47,740 nt of DNA from Clostridium sp. (GCA_023664775.1 JAMPEW010000005.1:42204-89943), one strand, 5' to 3'; shown: positions 1 to 9,449, numbered from the stretch's first letter. Numbers and translations: made by a program. The notes: generated from the sequence alone by a model not told the origin.

Positions 1-1058
1 TTGCTGACGACCAGGCAGCAGAGGAGCTTGATAGCATAAGCGACGGAACATTCGGAGCGCATACTCTTGGAAGCCTTGTTGCTGGAGAGGCAGGAACAGA
101 CTGTGAGCACGAGGGAACGGTAGACCACTATACCTGCTCAACATGTAACAAGAATTTTGCTGACGACCAGGCAGCAGAGGAGCTTGATAGCATAAGCGAC
201 GGAACATTCGGTTCACACACTGCAACAAAGACAGAAGCCAAGGATGCAACAGAGACAGAAGATGGAAACATCGAATACTGGCACTGTTCAGTCTGTGATA
301 AGTATTTCAGTGATGAAGCATTAACTACTGAAATCACGGAAGCTGATACAGTAATTCCAGCAACAGGAGCCGAAGGAGATAAGTTTGCAACTGCAGACGG
401 ATATGACTTCTATAAGGATGAAGACGGTAATATAACCTGTGTAGATGAATCAGGCAAAAAAGTTATCGACGAATTCAAGTGTGACGGCAAGTATACATAT
501 TATTTCCAAGGAGATGGAACTGCAATGAAAGATTATCTTTCATACCATCCGAATGGAGTAGATTTGATATACTTTGACAAAGACGGACATATGGTGTTTA
601 ATGACTTTGCATGTGCAGACGGTGTTTACACATACTATTTCCAGGCAGATGGAACTGCAATGAGAGATAGGCTTACATACCATCCTGACGGAGAGCATGT
701 CATCTATTTTGATGAAAATGGACATGAAGTATTCAGTGACTTCCATCATGTGGAAAGGTCCATTGCAGGAGAAACAGTGGACGACCTTTGCTTCTTTGAT
801 GTATACGGATATATGTATAAGGACGTTATGACCTATGATAAGGATGGAAAGGAACTTTACTATGTAAATCCATATGGTGTCATAGAACAGGGCGAGTGGT
901 TTGAATTTTCTGACACATGTGTATGGGCAGGAACGACAATCAAGGTCGGAAAAGGCTACGGCTATGCAAGGGAAGACGGAAGACTGATGGTAAACGAACA
1001 CACTTATGATTGGCGTGGAAACTTTGTATATTTGCAGGGTGACGGACATATACAGTAG
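1..1058 (+). CDS. Cell-surface protein, 5'-truncated, Cys-ribbon repeats plus C-terminal wall-binding module
   Basis: The gene enters the window already open; reading codons from base 3 gives one frame to the TAG at 1056-1058. The visible N-terminal part holds a 52-residue repeat (156 bp) whose segment FADDQAAEELDSISDGTFG occurs twice, beginning near bases 3 and 159. It contains CxxC-type pairs (CSTC, CSVC) like the small ribbon repeats of Clostridial surface proteins. From about base 470 come aromatic/Gly repeats of the choline- or glucan-binding type (YTYYFQ.DGTAM, VIYFDENGHEVF), then a ~95-residue terminal block ending YDWRGNFVYLQGDGHIQ. That block recurs almost unchanged in the next three genes. 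Probable role: an exported protein held non-covalently on the cell wall. The ligand cannot be read from the sequence. The start and signal peptide lie outside the window. Confidence 0.85.
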   Translation, partial: ADDQAAEELDSISDGTFGAHTLGSLVAGEAGTDCEHEGTVDHYTCSTCNKNFADDQAAEELDSISDGTFGSHTATKTEAKDATETEDGNIEYWHCSVCDKYFSDEALTTEITEADTVIPATGAEGDKFATADGYDFYKDEDGNITCVDESGKKVIDEFKCDGKYTYYFQGDGTAMKDYLSYHPNGVDLIYFDKDGHMVFNDFACADGVYTYYFQADGTAMRDRLTYHPDGEHVIYFDENGHEVFSDFHHVERSIAGETVDDLCFFDVYGYMYKDVMTYDKDGKELYYVNPYGVIEQGEWFEFSDTCVWAGTTIKVGKGYGYAREDGRLMVNEHTYDWRGNFVYLQGDGHIQ

Positions 1059-1151
1059 GTAATAACCGTTATGCATATATATAGTAATGGACATATGCAG
1101 TAGGCTTTAGATTATGTTTACATGCATAGTGGCAAACACATTATGAATAGG

Positions 1152-1198
1152 ACAGCCTCTATTTTACAGTATCAAACTGCAAATAGAGGCTGTTTTTT
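1152..1198 (+). terminator. Rho-independent terminator
   Basis: A perfect 13-bp stem (ACAGCCTCTATTT with 1181-1193) is followed by six T. It ends the first surface gene and is the first of four related terminators, at 1152, 5932, 7813 and 9406. Confidence 0.9.
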
Positions 1199-1302
1199 AT
1201 TGGGATTTCTTGGAAAAATTGGACAATATACAAAAGGCTAACCTGACTTTTTACAAAACCGTATTTTCCAAATGTATTTGAAACTGTATTTACATCAAAA
1301 GC

Positions 1303-1331
1303 TTGTAAGATGTAAATAAAAATGGTAGTAT
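1303..1331 (+). promoter_or_regulatory. Sigma-A-type promoter of the LRR surface gene
   Basis: TTGTAA at 1303-1308, a 17-bp spacer, then TAGTAT at 1326-1331 preceded by TGG (extended -10). The same promoter with the same spacing recurs at 6029-6057 before the paralogous gene, so the whole upstream region was duplicated. The RBS AGGAGG lies just before the ATG at 1384. Confidence 0.7.
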
Positions 1332-1383
1332 GAAAAAATAATGTAAAAAAGTAACAAAATAAAAATTTTTAGGAGGAAGCAAC

Positions 1384-3300
1384 ATGAAAAAGAAGATTGT
1401 ATCTTTAATTATGTCTGCAGCATTGCTTGCCGGTCTTGTGCCTGTAAACATAAAGGCACAGGAATTAGAAAAACAGATGCAGACGGAAGCAACCTCATCT
1501 GATGCGTATGAATTGGACGTAATAGAAGCTGAGGGGGAAACTTTAGTTGAGGACACTTTGGAAGTAGAAGCTAATCAGGTACAGATTAATGAAGACAACT
1601 TTCCTGATGAAAATTTTAGGAAATACATAAAAGAAAATTTTGATAAGAATAATGATGATATTGTTGATGATGTTGGAAGTATAACAACTATAAATGTATC
1701 TGCATGTGGAATATATAGTTTAAAAGGTATCGAGTTTTTTGGGGCTTTGGAAGAACTTTTCTGTAGTGGATGCCAACTGACAAGCTTGGACGTGAGTAAA
1801 AATACGGCATTAGAGTCGCTTATATGCTTTGGATGTAACTTGACAAGCCTAGATGTGAGTAAAAACACGGCATTGGAGCGGCTTGACTGCTATCAAAATC
1901 GGCTGACAAGTTTAGACGTGAGTAAAAACATGGCATTGGAGTGGCTTGACTGCGATGGTAATCAGCTGATAAATTTGGACGTGAGTAAAAACACGTCATT
2001 GAGACGGCTCGTCTGTGGATATAACCAATTGACAAGCCTAGATGTGAGTAAAAACGCATCATTGAGTCAGCTTGGTTGCAACGATAACCAACTGACAAGT
2101 TTGGATGTAAGTAAAAATACGGCATTGGGTCATCTTAACTGTGGAGGAAACCGGCTGACAAGTTTGGACGTAAGTAAAAATACAGCATTGGAGTGGCTTG
2201 AATGCTATGAAAACCAGTTGACAAGTTTGGATGTGAGTAAAAACATGGCATTGAAAGATTTTAATTGTTATCAAAATCAATTGACAAGCCTGAATGTGTG
2301 TAAAAATACGTCATTGACGAAACTTAACTGTGGTTACAATTCGCTGACAAGTCTAGATGTGAGTAAAAACGCATCATTGACGGAACTTAACTGTAGTCAT
2401 AACCCATTGACAAACCTAGATGTGAGTAAAAACGCATCATTGACGGAACTTAACTGTAGTCATAACCCACTGACAAACCTAGATGTGAGTAAAAACACAT
2501 TGTTGGATGTTCTTATGATTGACAGTAACATAACCACAGATATATCCAGTAAGAAGTTGATGATGTCGTTGTATATTTGTGTGCCGCAATTAAAAGGAAC
2601 AATTGACTTTTCTAACATTACAGGTATTGAAAAATATATGTCAGGTTCGGGCTGGGATGTGAATACTAAAAAGCTTACATATGAGCTGGAAATATACGAT
2701 GATTATAGCAGTGAATGGCATAAAATTGGTAGGACAACATTGTATTTAGATACAGGTCGCTTTTCAACTTATCAAGACTGCAATTTTTATAGAGATGTTT
2801 ATGGTGACGTCAGATGTTACGACAGTAACGGTGACCCTGTTATAGACGAATTTAAGTGTGACGGAACATACACCTACTATTTTCAGGCGGACGGAACAGC
2901 AATGAGAAACAGGCTTACATACCATCCTGACGGAAAGCATGTCATATATTTTGATGAAAACGGACATGAGGTGTTCAGCAACTTCCATCACGTGGAAAAG
3001 TCAATAGCAGGAGAGGCTGTGGATGACTTTTGTTTCTTTGATGTATATGGATATTTGTATGTGGATGTTATGACCTATGACCAGGCAGGAGAGAAGCTTT
3101 ATTATGTAAACCCATACGGTGTCATAGAGCAGAACAAATGGTTTGAATTTTCAGATACGTGTGTATGGGCAGGAACGACAAACAAGGTCGGAAAAGGCTA
3201 CGGCTATGCAAATGCAGACGGAACATTGATGGTAAACACATACACTTATGATTGGCGAGGAAACTTCGTATATTTGCAGGGTAACGGACATATGAAATGA
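1384..3300 (+). CDS. Secreted leucine-rich-repeat surface protein with C-terminal wall-binding module
   Basis: The product is 638 residues. Residues 1-25 form a clear signal peptide (Lys-rich start, hydrophobic core, cut near IKA-QE). Residues ~70-97 hold a segment NFPDENFRKYIKENFDKNND that precedes LRRs in many Firmicute surface proteins; its DKNNDDIV resembles a calcium-binding loop. From ~121 to ~385 run twelve 21-residue LRRs built on TSLDVSKNxxLxxLxCxxNxL, with Cys stacked at one position. Residues ~460-638 are the aromatic/Gly wall-binding module shared with the neighbours. LRRs of this kind usually bind protein or glycan partners, so a binding or adhesion role on the wall is likely; the target is unknown. 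RBS AGGAGG at optimal distance; own promoter and intact frame, unlike its paralogue at 6109. Confidence 0.9.
   Translation: MKKKIVSLIMSAALLAGLVPVNIKAQELEKQMQTEATSSDAYELDVIEAEGETLVEDTLEVEANQVQINEDNFPDENFRKYIKENFDKNNDDIVDDVGSITTINVSACGIYSLKGIEFFGALEELFCSGCQLTSLDVSKNTALESLICFGCNLTSLDVSKNTALERLDCYQNRLTSLDVSKNMALEWLDCDGNQLINLDVSKNTSLRRLVCGYNQLTSLDVSKNASLSQLGCNDNQLTSLDVSKNTALGHLNCGGNRLTSLDVSKNTALEWLECYENQLTSLDVSKNMALKDFNCYQNQLTSLNVCKNTSLTKLNCGYNSLTSLDVSKNASLTELNCSHNPLTNLDVSKNASLTELNCSHNPLTNLDVSKNTLLDVLMIDSNITTDISSKKLMMSLYICVPQLKGTIDFSNITGIEKYMSGSGWDVNTKKLTYELEIYDDYSSEWHKIGRTTLYLDTGRFSTYQDCNFYRDVYGDVRCYDSNGDPVIDEFKCDGTYTYYFQADGTAMRNRLTYHPDGKHVIYFDENGHEVFSNFHHVEKSIAGEAVDDFCFFDVYGYLYVDVMTYDQAGEKLYYVNPYGVIEQNKWFEFSDTCVWAGTTNKVGKGYGYANADGTLMVNTYTYDWRGNFVYLQGNGHMK
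1776..2530 (+). repeat. 63-bp tandem repeat array encoding 21-residue LRRs
   Basis: Twelve in-frame 63-bp units encode the LRR solenoid. Two neighbouring units at about 2367-2492 are nearly identical in DNA (both encode NASLTELNCSHNPL), a sign of recent unit duplication. Because the period is a multiple of three, unit number can change without loss of frame. Confidence 0.85.
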
Positions 3301-3360
3301 TTAGCATAAAAACGAGTAAAATATGTGCAAAATGTTTGTTTGAAAGGTGGCTTTGTTTAT

Positions 3361-5834
3361 ATGAAGAAAAGAATATTTGCTTATTTGATTAGTATAATGC
3401 TTATACTTTCGATTGTTTGTGCAGATAATCTGCTTGGGATAGCTGCATCTGCCAAAGAAGAATGTATTGAATATACTGGTACGAATGTGGATAACCAAAA
3501 TTACAGCAGATATGCTGCGCCAGTTTATTCTTACTTAACAAAGACTGCCGATAATAAGCTTATGGTTGTTCAGGCAGGAAACGGAATTGATGGGATTGGT
3601 GTTCTATATTATGATATGAACTATCAATTTCAAAATGAGTCAAGGATTAAGCAGGAGCTTCCTATTTTTGGAGGCTTTTACGAGACGGAAACAAATTATT
3701 ATCTGCTGACAGGACAAACTAATTCTGAAGAAAGTGCTAATGTAGAAGTTTATCGAATTACAAAATATGACAAGTCATGGAACAGAATATCATCGGTTGG
3801 ATTATATGATTGTAATACTACCACTCCTTTTAGTGCCGGTTCGGCAAGAATGACACATCAGGGCAAATGGCTTCTCATTCATACCAGCCATGAAATGTAC
3901 AAAAGTGATGACGGATATAACCATCAGGCTAATGTTACAATTCAGGTAGATACTGACAACATGACTATTACGGATTCTTTTACGGACGTTGCAAATGTTG
4001 GACGTGGTTATGTAAGTCACTCCTTTAATCAGTTTATCGAGCTTGAAAATAATAAAGCTGTTACGATAGACCATGGGGATGCGTACCCGCGTTCCATCGT
4101 ATTGGTTAAGTATAATTCTGATATTACCAGTGGTAAATTTTCTTCTAGTTGCAGCTCTGTGAATGTAATGAGCTTTCCGGGAGCAATTGGACAAAACGCA
4201 ACTGGTGCATCTGTGGGAGGCTTTGAAAATGCAGACAGTTACTACCTTGTTGCAGGTAATTCCGTTGTGCAGGACGCTGAAAATCTATCCCGAACAACAA
4301 GAAATATATTTGTGTCATCGGTAGATAAAAATACAAATGCCGTTTCTACTACATGGATTACAAACTATGCAGAAGGAGACGGAACGACATTAACGCCTCA
4401 TTTTATCAAGATAGCCTCAAATAAATATATGCTGTTATGGTCTAGGGGAAATACAGTGTCTTATACGATGATTGACGGAACCGGGAAACGCATAGATAAC
4501 AATATATATACGGCAGAGGCAAAGCTTTCAGATTGTGTTCCTCTTGTGATAAACAATAAAGTAGTGTGGTATACTTTTGAAAAATCAAAGCTTACATTTT
4601 ATGAAATTGATTTAGCAGATATGCATTCTGTAAATAAACAGGAAAAAACAGTTGGACATGACTATGTGAATAATGGCGTAGTAAATGGATATGCAGATAT
4701 GAGCTGTAAAAAATGCAGTATAACAAAAAGCGTAAAGGTAATTACATCTATAAAACCTTGGTTTAATACAACAGGAAGAAATGACACATATTATAGCTCT
4801 TTTCCATCTAACAGTCCTGTTGGTACAGACATATATTGTTGGTTAGTTCCTACACCGTCTGATAATGGAGATTCTTATGACGTAATTATAGATAATCGTG
4901 ATGTTGTGGATGTCAGTTCTATTAGTGGAGAATTTGTTACTTTGACGGTAAAAAACACGGGGATGCAAATATTACATTTCAATCAAAATTTAATCCTGAA
5001 GTCCGTAAGACAGTTACGCTCTCTTTACATGCATTTGGTAAAGAGTCATCACCTTTAGCAGCAAATCTTGCAAGTCCTTCAACCTGCACAGAGCCTGCAA
5101 AATATTATAAGGTATGTACAATATGTGGTGAAAAGAATGCGGAAACATATACATATGGAAGTGCGAAGGGGCATGATTATCAGACATATACAATTGAACC
5201 GAAGGATGGTCAGGATGGCGAAAAGGTTGTAAAATGTGTTACGTGTGGAATGGTAAGCTCCAGAGAGGTAATTCCATATACGACTTCGGGATTTTTTGCT
5301 GAATATGAGGGTGCTAAATTTTACAGGGATTCTGATGGAAATATAAGATGCAAAGATAAAAACGGAACTCCTGTTAAAAATGGATTTAGGTGTGACGGAA
5401 CATACACCTACTATTTTCAGGCAGATGGAACAGCAATGAGAAACAGGCTTACATACCACCCTGACGGAAAGCATGTCATATATTTTGATGAAGACGGACA
5501 TGAAGTGTTCAGTAACTTCCATCACGTGGAAAAGTCAATAGCGGGAGATGCAGTGGATGACCTTTGTTTCTTTGATGTATACGGATATATGTATGTGGAC
5601 GTCATGACTTATGACCAGACGGGTGAGAAGCTTTATTATGTAAACCCATACGGCGTCATAGAGCAGGGCAAGTGGTTTGAATTTTCAGATACGTGTGTAT
5701 GGGCAGGAACGACAAACAAAGTCGGAAAAGGCTACGGCTATGCAAATGCAGACGGAACACTGATGGTAAACACACATACCTATGATTGGCGTGGAAACTT
5801 TGTATATTTGCAGGGTGACGGACATATGCAGTAG
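3361..5834 (+). pseudogene. Surface protein with propeller-like N-terminal region, frameshifted near 4959
   Basis: The start ATG 3361 follows GAAAGGTGG and opens a signal peptide (KKRIFAYLISIMLILSIVCA). Frame 1 runs to 5058. Residues ~50-430 contain repeated YYDM/VYRITKYDKSW/IVLVKYN strands that look like a beta-propeller, followed by a Cys pair (CKKC). Near 4950-4962 the correct reading passes to another frame. One added base in the A6 (4950-4955) or G4 (4959-4962) run gives continuous coding through CTEPAKYYKVCTICGEKN and the wall-binding module to 5834, with no other stop. The downstream frame is intact and more than 93% like its neighbours, so the lesion is recent, a switchable tract, or a sequencing error. 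As read, the protein would end without its wall anchor. Confidence 0.75.
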
Positions 5835-5931
5835 GTTTTAGGTTATGCTTATATATAGTGATGAACATATATAGCATTAAAACATAATTGTCATGCTTAT
5901 ACACATGGTGACAAACATATTATGAAATAGG

Positions 5932-5978
5932 ACAGCCTTTATTTACAGGATATTAAACTGTAAATAAAGGCTGTTTTT
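5932..5978 (+). terminator. Rho-independent terminator, second copy
   Basis: A perfect 17-bp stem (5932-5948 with 5958-5974) is followed by T5. It belongs to the same sequence family as the terminator at 1152. Confidence 0.9.
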
Positions 5979-6028
5979 ACAAAACCGTATTTTCCAAATG
6001 CATTTAAAGCGATATTTACATTAAAAAC

Positions 6029-6057
6029 TTGTAAGATGTAAATAAAAATGGTAGTAT
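6029..6057 (+). promoter_or_regulatory. Promoter of the second LRR gene
   Basis: TTGTAA, 17-bp spacer, TAGTAT. It is nearly identical to the promoter at 1303-1331, and the surrounding leader is duplicated up to and into the signal-peptide codons. Confidence 0.7.
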
Positions 6058-6108
6058 GAAAAAGCAATGTAAAAAATAACAAAATAAAAATTTTTAGGAG
6101 GAAGCAAC

Positions 6109-7715
6109 ATGAAAAAGAAGATTGTATCTTTAATTATGTCTGCAACATTGTTTGCCGGTCTTATGCCTGTGAACATAAAGGCGCAGGAATTAGATGAAGA
6201 GCAGATGCAGACGGAAGCAACCTCATCTGATGCATACGCATTGGGGGGGTAGAAACTGAGGGAGAAATTTTGGTTGAGGACACATTGGAGGTGGAAGCTA
6301 ATCCGGTGCAGATTAATGCAACCAATTTTCCAGATGAGAATTTTAGGAAATATATAAAAGAAAATTTTGATAAAAATAATGATGATATTGTTGATGATAT
6401 TGGAAATATAACAGATATGTATGTAGTTGAAAGAGAAATATATAGTTTAAGGGGTATTGAGTTTTTTGGAGCATTGATAAACCTGAGTTGCTCGCATAAT
6501 AACCTGACAAGCCTTGATTTGAGCAAAAACACGTCATTGAAGTATCTTAATTGTTTTAATAATCCACTGATGAGCCTTGATTTGAGCAAAAACACGTCAT
6601 TGGAGGAACTTGATTGTGGTTGTTGTTCGTTGACGAGCCTTGATGTGAGTAAAAATATGTCATTGGAGGAAATTAACTGCGAGTATACCAATCTGACGAG
6701 TCTTAATCTAGGGGAAAACACATCATTGACGGTTTTGGTCTGCCGGCGTAGTCAATTGACAAGCCTTGATGTGAGTAAAAATACATCGTTGACATATCTT
6801 GATTGTCATAATAACCAACTGACGAACCTTAATATAGGTGACAATACGTCATTGTGGATGCTTGACTGTCATAATAATCAACTGACAAGCCTTGATGTGA
6901 GTAAAAGCACGTCATTGAAATACCTTGATATTGACTGTAACATAACCACGGATATATCCGATTTAAATGTGAAATCGTTGGCTATTTTTGTACCAAAATT
7001 AAAAGGATCAATTGACCTTTCTAACATTATGGGTATTGAAAAATATATGTCAGGGTCAGGTTGGAATGAGAGTACAAAAAAACTTACATATGAGTTGGAA
7101 TTACATGATGGTGGCGCAAAATATACAATTAGTTCAGGCATAAACGGAGGCACATATTTGATGTGGGATTCAGATTATTTTGCCATATATCAAGGTTGCT
7201 ATTTTTATAGAGATTCTTATGGTGATGTTAGATGTATCAGCAACGGCAATCTTGTTATAGATGAATTTAAGTGCGACGGAACATACACCTACTATTTTCA
7301 GGCAGACGGAACTGCAATGAGAAACAGGCTTACATACCACCCTGACGGAAAGCATGTCATATATTTTGATGAAGACGGACATGAAGTGTTCAGCAACTTC
7401 CATCATGTGGAAAAGTCAATAGCGGGAGATGCTGTGGATGACCTTTGCTTCTTTGATGTATACGGATATATGTACGTGGACGTCATGACCTATGACCAGG
7501 CAGGTGAGAAGCTTTACTATGTAAATCCATACGGCGTCATAGAGCAGAATAAGTGGTTTGAATTTTCAGACACATGTGTATGGGCAGGAACGACAAACAA
7601 GGTCGGAAAAGGCTACGGCTATGCAAATGCAGACGGAACACTGATGGTAAACACATACACCTATGATTGGCGTGGAAACTTTGTATATTTGCAGGGTGAC
7701 GGACATATGCGATAG
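6109..7715 (+). pseudogene. Second LRR surface protein, switched off by a G7 tract
   Basis: The ATG at 6109 has the same RBS and signal peptide as the gene at 1384 (MKKKIVSLIMSATLFAGLMP). After 46 further residues the frame reads TTG GGG GGG TAG and stops at 6250-6252. Adding one G to the run at 6243-6249 joins it exactly to the frame that stays open to 7715 (VETEGEILVEDTLEVE, matching the paralogue's EAEGETLVEDTLEVE). The downstream part is complete: EF-like segment, seven 21-residue LRRs and the wall-binding module, with no further lesion. This is the pattern of a phase-variable gene caught in the OFF state; a fixed mutation or a homopolymer sequencing error gives the same picture. A TTG at 6270 could start the rest, but without a signal peptide. 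Confidence 0.75.
6243..6249 (+). repeat. G7 homopolymer, candidate phase-variation tract
   Basis: Seven G within codons 45-47 of the second LRR gene. G8 (or G5) would keep the frame open and G7 stops it at once. The paralogue at 1384 has no G run at the matching place. Confidence 0.75.
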
Positions 7716-7812
7716 GTTTTAGGTTATGCTTATATATAGTGATGAACATATATAGCATTAAAACATAATTGTCATGCTTATACGCATGGTGACAAACATA
7801 TTATGAAATAGG

Positions 7813-7859
7813 ACAGCCTTTATTTACAGGATATCAAACTGTAAATAAAGGCTGTTTTT
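7813..7859 (+). terminator. Rho-independent terminator, third copy
   Basis: A perfect 17-bp stem (7813-7829 with 7839-7855) plus T5. It ends the surface-protein cluster and is also the first part of a ~95-bp direct repeat (7813-7909) copied at 9406-9500. Confidence 0.9.
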
Positions 7860-7909
7860 ATTGGATTTCTTGGAAAACTTGGCTCACAGACCAGAGGATA
7901 ATCTGATAT
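7813..7909 (+). repeat. ~95-bp direct repeat, left copy
   Basis: The terminator hairpin and the following ~45 bp (TTGGCTCACAGACCAGAGG and flanks) recur at 9406-9500 with few changes. The two copies bracket the broken Rpn gene, as expected for a cassette inserted by recombination between repeats or duplicated with its terminator. Confidence 0.8.
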
Positions 7910-7964
7910 TTAAAATATATTTTGTAAATGTTTTTTAGTTGGAAATGTTCTGTATAAAAATATA

Positions 7965-7993
7965 TTGCATTATATACAATTCTATGTTATCAT
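7965..7993 (+). promoter_or_regulatory. Possible promoter before the Rpn gene
   Basis: TTGCAT, 17-bp spacer, TATCAT in an AT-rich stretch. Only moderate consensus match. Apart from this and the small ORF at 8136, I see nothing definite in 7910-8255. Confidence 0.4.
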
Positions 7994-8135
7994 CTCATTA
8001 AAGCATAAATCTTTCAATTCTGTTTTGGGGTGCAAGCCTCGTTCAAAAATCAGAAAAATTCGGAACTTCGATGCTTTGAGTTCATTACATTACAATTTAA
8101 GCAGAGAGGTTGTCCGTATTTGAGAAGGACGCTGT

Positions 8136-8252
8136 ATGCAGATGTTTAACTGGGGATTTTGTTGTGGTATGGATGACATTCCAATACAAACGGAATTTTA
8201 CGACAAGAATAATCCGGCAAGACAGATTTGGGTAACCTCCTGCGGCATTTAG
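8136..8252 (+). CDS. Small ORF of 38 codons, doubtful
   Basis: An ATG with GAAGGA about seven bases upstream opens MQMFNWGFCCGMDD... and ends at 8250-8252, just before the RBS of the Rpn gene. I recognise no family. It contains CC and acidic residues and no signal peptide. It may be a leader peptide, a remnant or chance. Confidence 0.25.
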   Translation: MQMFNWGFCCGMDDIPIQTEFYDKNNPARQIWVTSCGI

Positions 8253-8269
8253 TTAAAGGAGGAAACCAT

Positions 8270-9356
8270 ATGAAAAACAATGAGAAATCGAAACAAGACA
8301 TAAAACAAAAGCTGCTTACGTGGGAGCAGTGGCAGGAGCTTACAGGCGTACAGGCTGTGATATGGGAATACAGAGATACGGTGTTCCGTATGCTCCTCAG
8401 GGATAAGAGAAAGCTGCTTGCACTTTACAACGGCATAAACGGAACAGACTACGATAACCCTGACGATTTGGAGATTGTCACGCTTGAAAATGCCATTTAC
8501 ATGAGCTGTAAAAATGACGTTGCATGCGTCATAGATTTTACCCTTGACATGTACGAACAGCAGTCAACGGTAAACCCAAACATGCCATTTCGCTATCTGC
8601 GGTATGTTTCAAGGGTATTTGAAAAGCTTACGATATATGATAATATTTATTCAAGGAAATTAATTAAGCTTCCGACACCTAAGTTTATCGTATTTTATAA
8701 TGGAAGCGAGCCACAGCCTGAATATAGGGAATACAGGCTGTCAGACGCATATATAACAAAGACGGCAAAGGTAAGCCTTGAGCTTATTGTGACGCAGCTT
8801 AATATCAATGAGGGGTACAACAGCGAGTTGATGGAAAAGTGTCCTGACCTTTGGGAGTATATGCAGTATGTTTCAAAAATCAGGGAATATAATAAGGATA
8901 TGCCCCTTGAGGAAGCAGTGCCAAAGGCTGTTGATGAATGTATCAATGAGGGAATATTAAAGGAATTTCTTTTGTTAAATATATTGTGTCAAGTTTTCTA
9001 TGAAAACTTGACATGCAGCGTCAGCCCATTTGCTGAAAGCAAATTTTGAATGGGCTGACGTTCAAAGGGCGGAGGTAGTGAATATGAGTATATTTGAATA
9101 CGATGCGGAATTACATATGCAGATGGAGCGTGAGGAAGCTTTTGAGGACGGCAGGGAAGATGGAAAAACAAGAACGCTTATTACCCAAGCTTGCCGTAAG
9201 TTAAGAAAATCAAAAGAAGCAGATGTTATAGCCGAGGAGCTAGAGGAGGATATTGAGGTTATATCAGAAATATGTAAAGCGGCAGAATCCTATGCCCCTG
9301 AGTATAATGAGGAGCTTGTATATGAAGCCTATAAGAAACAGTATATGGTAGTTTAA
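8270..9356 (+). pseudogene. Rpn-family PD-(D/E)XK nuclease/putative transposase, interrupted by an 85-bp insertion
   Basis: The start ATG 8270 follows AAAGGAGG. The N-terminal part (WEYRDTVFRMLLRDKRKLL, LEIVTLENAIYMSCKNDVA, LDMYEQQSTVNPNMPFRYLRY, TPKFIVFYNGSEPQPEYRE) matches the Rpn recombination-promoting nuclease family; the ExQ in YEQQS sits where the nuclease core motif is expected. At codon AAT 8978-8980 the conserved continuation (F-L-x-x-N-R-A-E-V-V-N-M-S-I-F-E-Y-D) is broken, and it resumes at AGG 9066 as RAEVVNMSIFEYDAELHMQ. Removing 8981-9065 (85 bp) rejoins the frame exactly. As it stands, the first part ends at 9049 with foreign residues and the C-terminal part could start only at ATG 9084 behind GGAGG. 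Family members act in RecA-independent recombination; this copy is probably dead. Confidence 0.85.
8981..9065 (+). mobile_element. 85-bp double-hairpin element inserted in the Rpn gene (copy 1)
   Basis: Hairpin 1: a perfect 12-bp inverted repeat 8987-8998/9002-9013 around TAT. Hairpin 2: a stem of 10-12 bp (CGTCAGCCCA with TGGGCTGACG) capped by TTTGCT-GAA-AGCAAA at 9029-9043 and carrying a 7-nt bulge on its 3' side. The first 31 nt of its core (from 8984) are identical to the element at 44772-44851. There is no ORF, so it would be a non-autonomous or structural-RNA element. Its ends are set by restoration of the interrupted reading frame. No target-site duplication is evident. Confidence 0.75.
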
Positions 9357-9405
9357 ACATAGTGGTAGCGTGCTGCTATGACATTGATAAAGATGTGGAA
9401 ATAGA

Positions 9406-9449
9406 ACAGCCTTTATTTTCAGGATATCAAACTGTAAATAAAGGCTGTT
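9406..9449 (+). terminator. Terminator-like hairpin, fourth copy
   Basis: The same ACAGCCTTTATT stem family as at 1152, 5932 and 7813, but the T-tract is interrupted (TTCTTATT). It opens the right copy (9406-9500) of the direct repeat flanking the Rpn gene. Confidence 0.65.

Noticed and set aside
540-1094. 184-codon ORF on the minus strand inside the first surface gene
   Set aside because: Mirror of the coding frame of a low-complexity gene; similar minus-strand ORFs occur under each paralogue (2764-2991, 5079-5525, 7170-7406). No RBS and no recognisable domains.
8987-9013. First hairpin of the inserted element as a transcription terminator
   Set aside because: Perfect stem but no T-tract after it; both copies continue directly into a second hairpin.
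1152-9449. The four ACAGCC(T/C)TTATT hairpins as a CRISPR-like or phage attachment array
   Set aside because: They are kilobases apart, each follows a gene end and most have a T-tract: a duplicated terminator family, no spacers.
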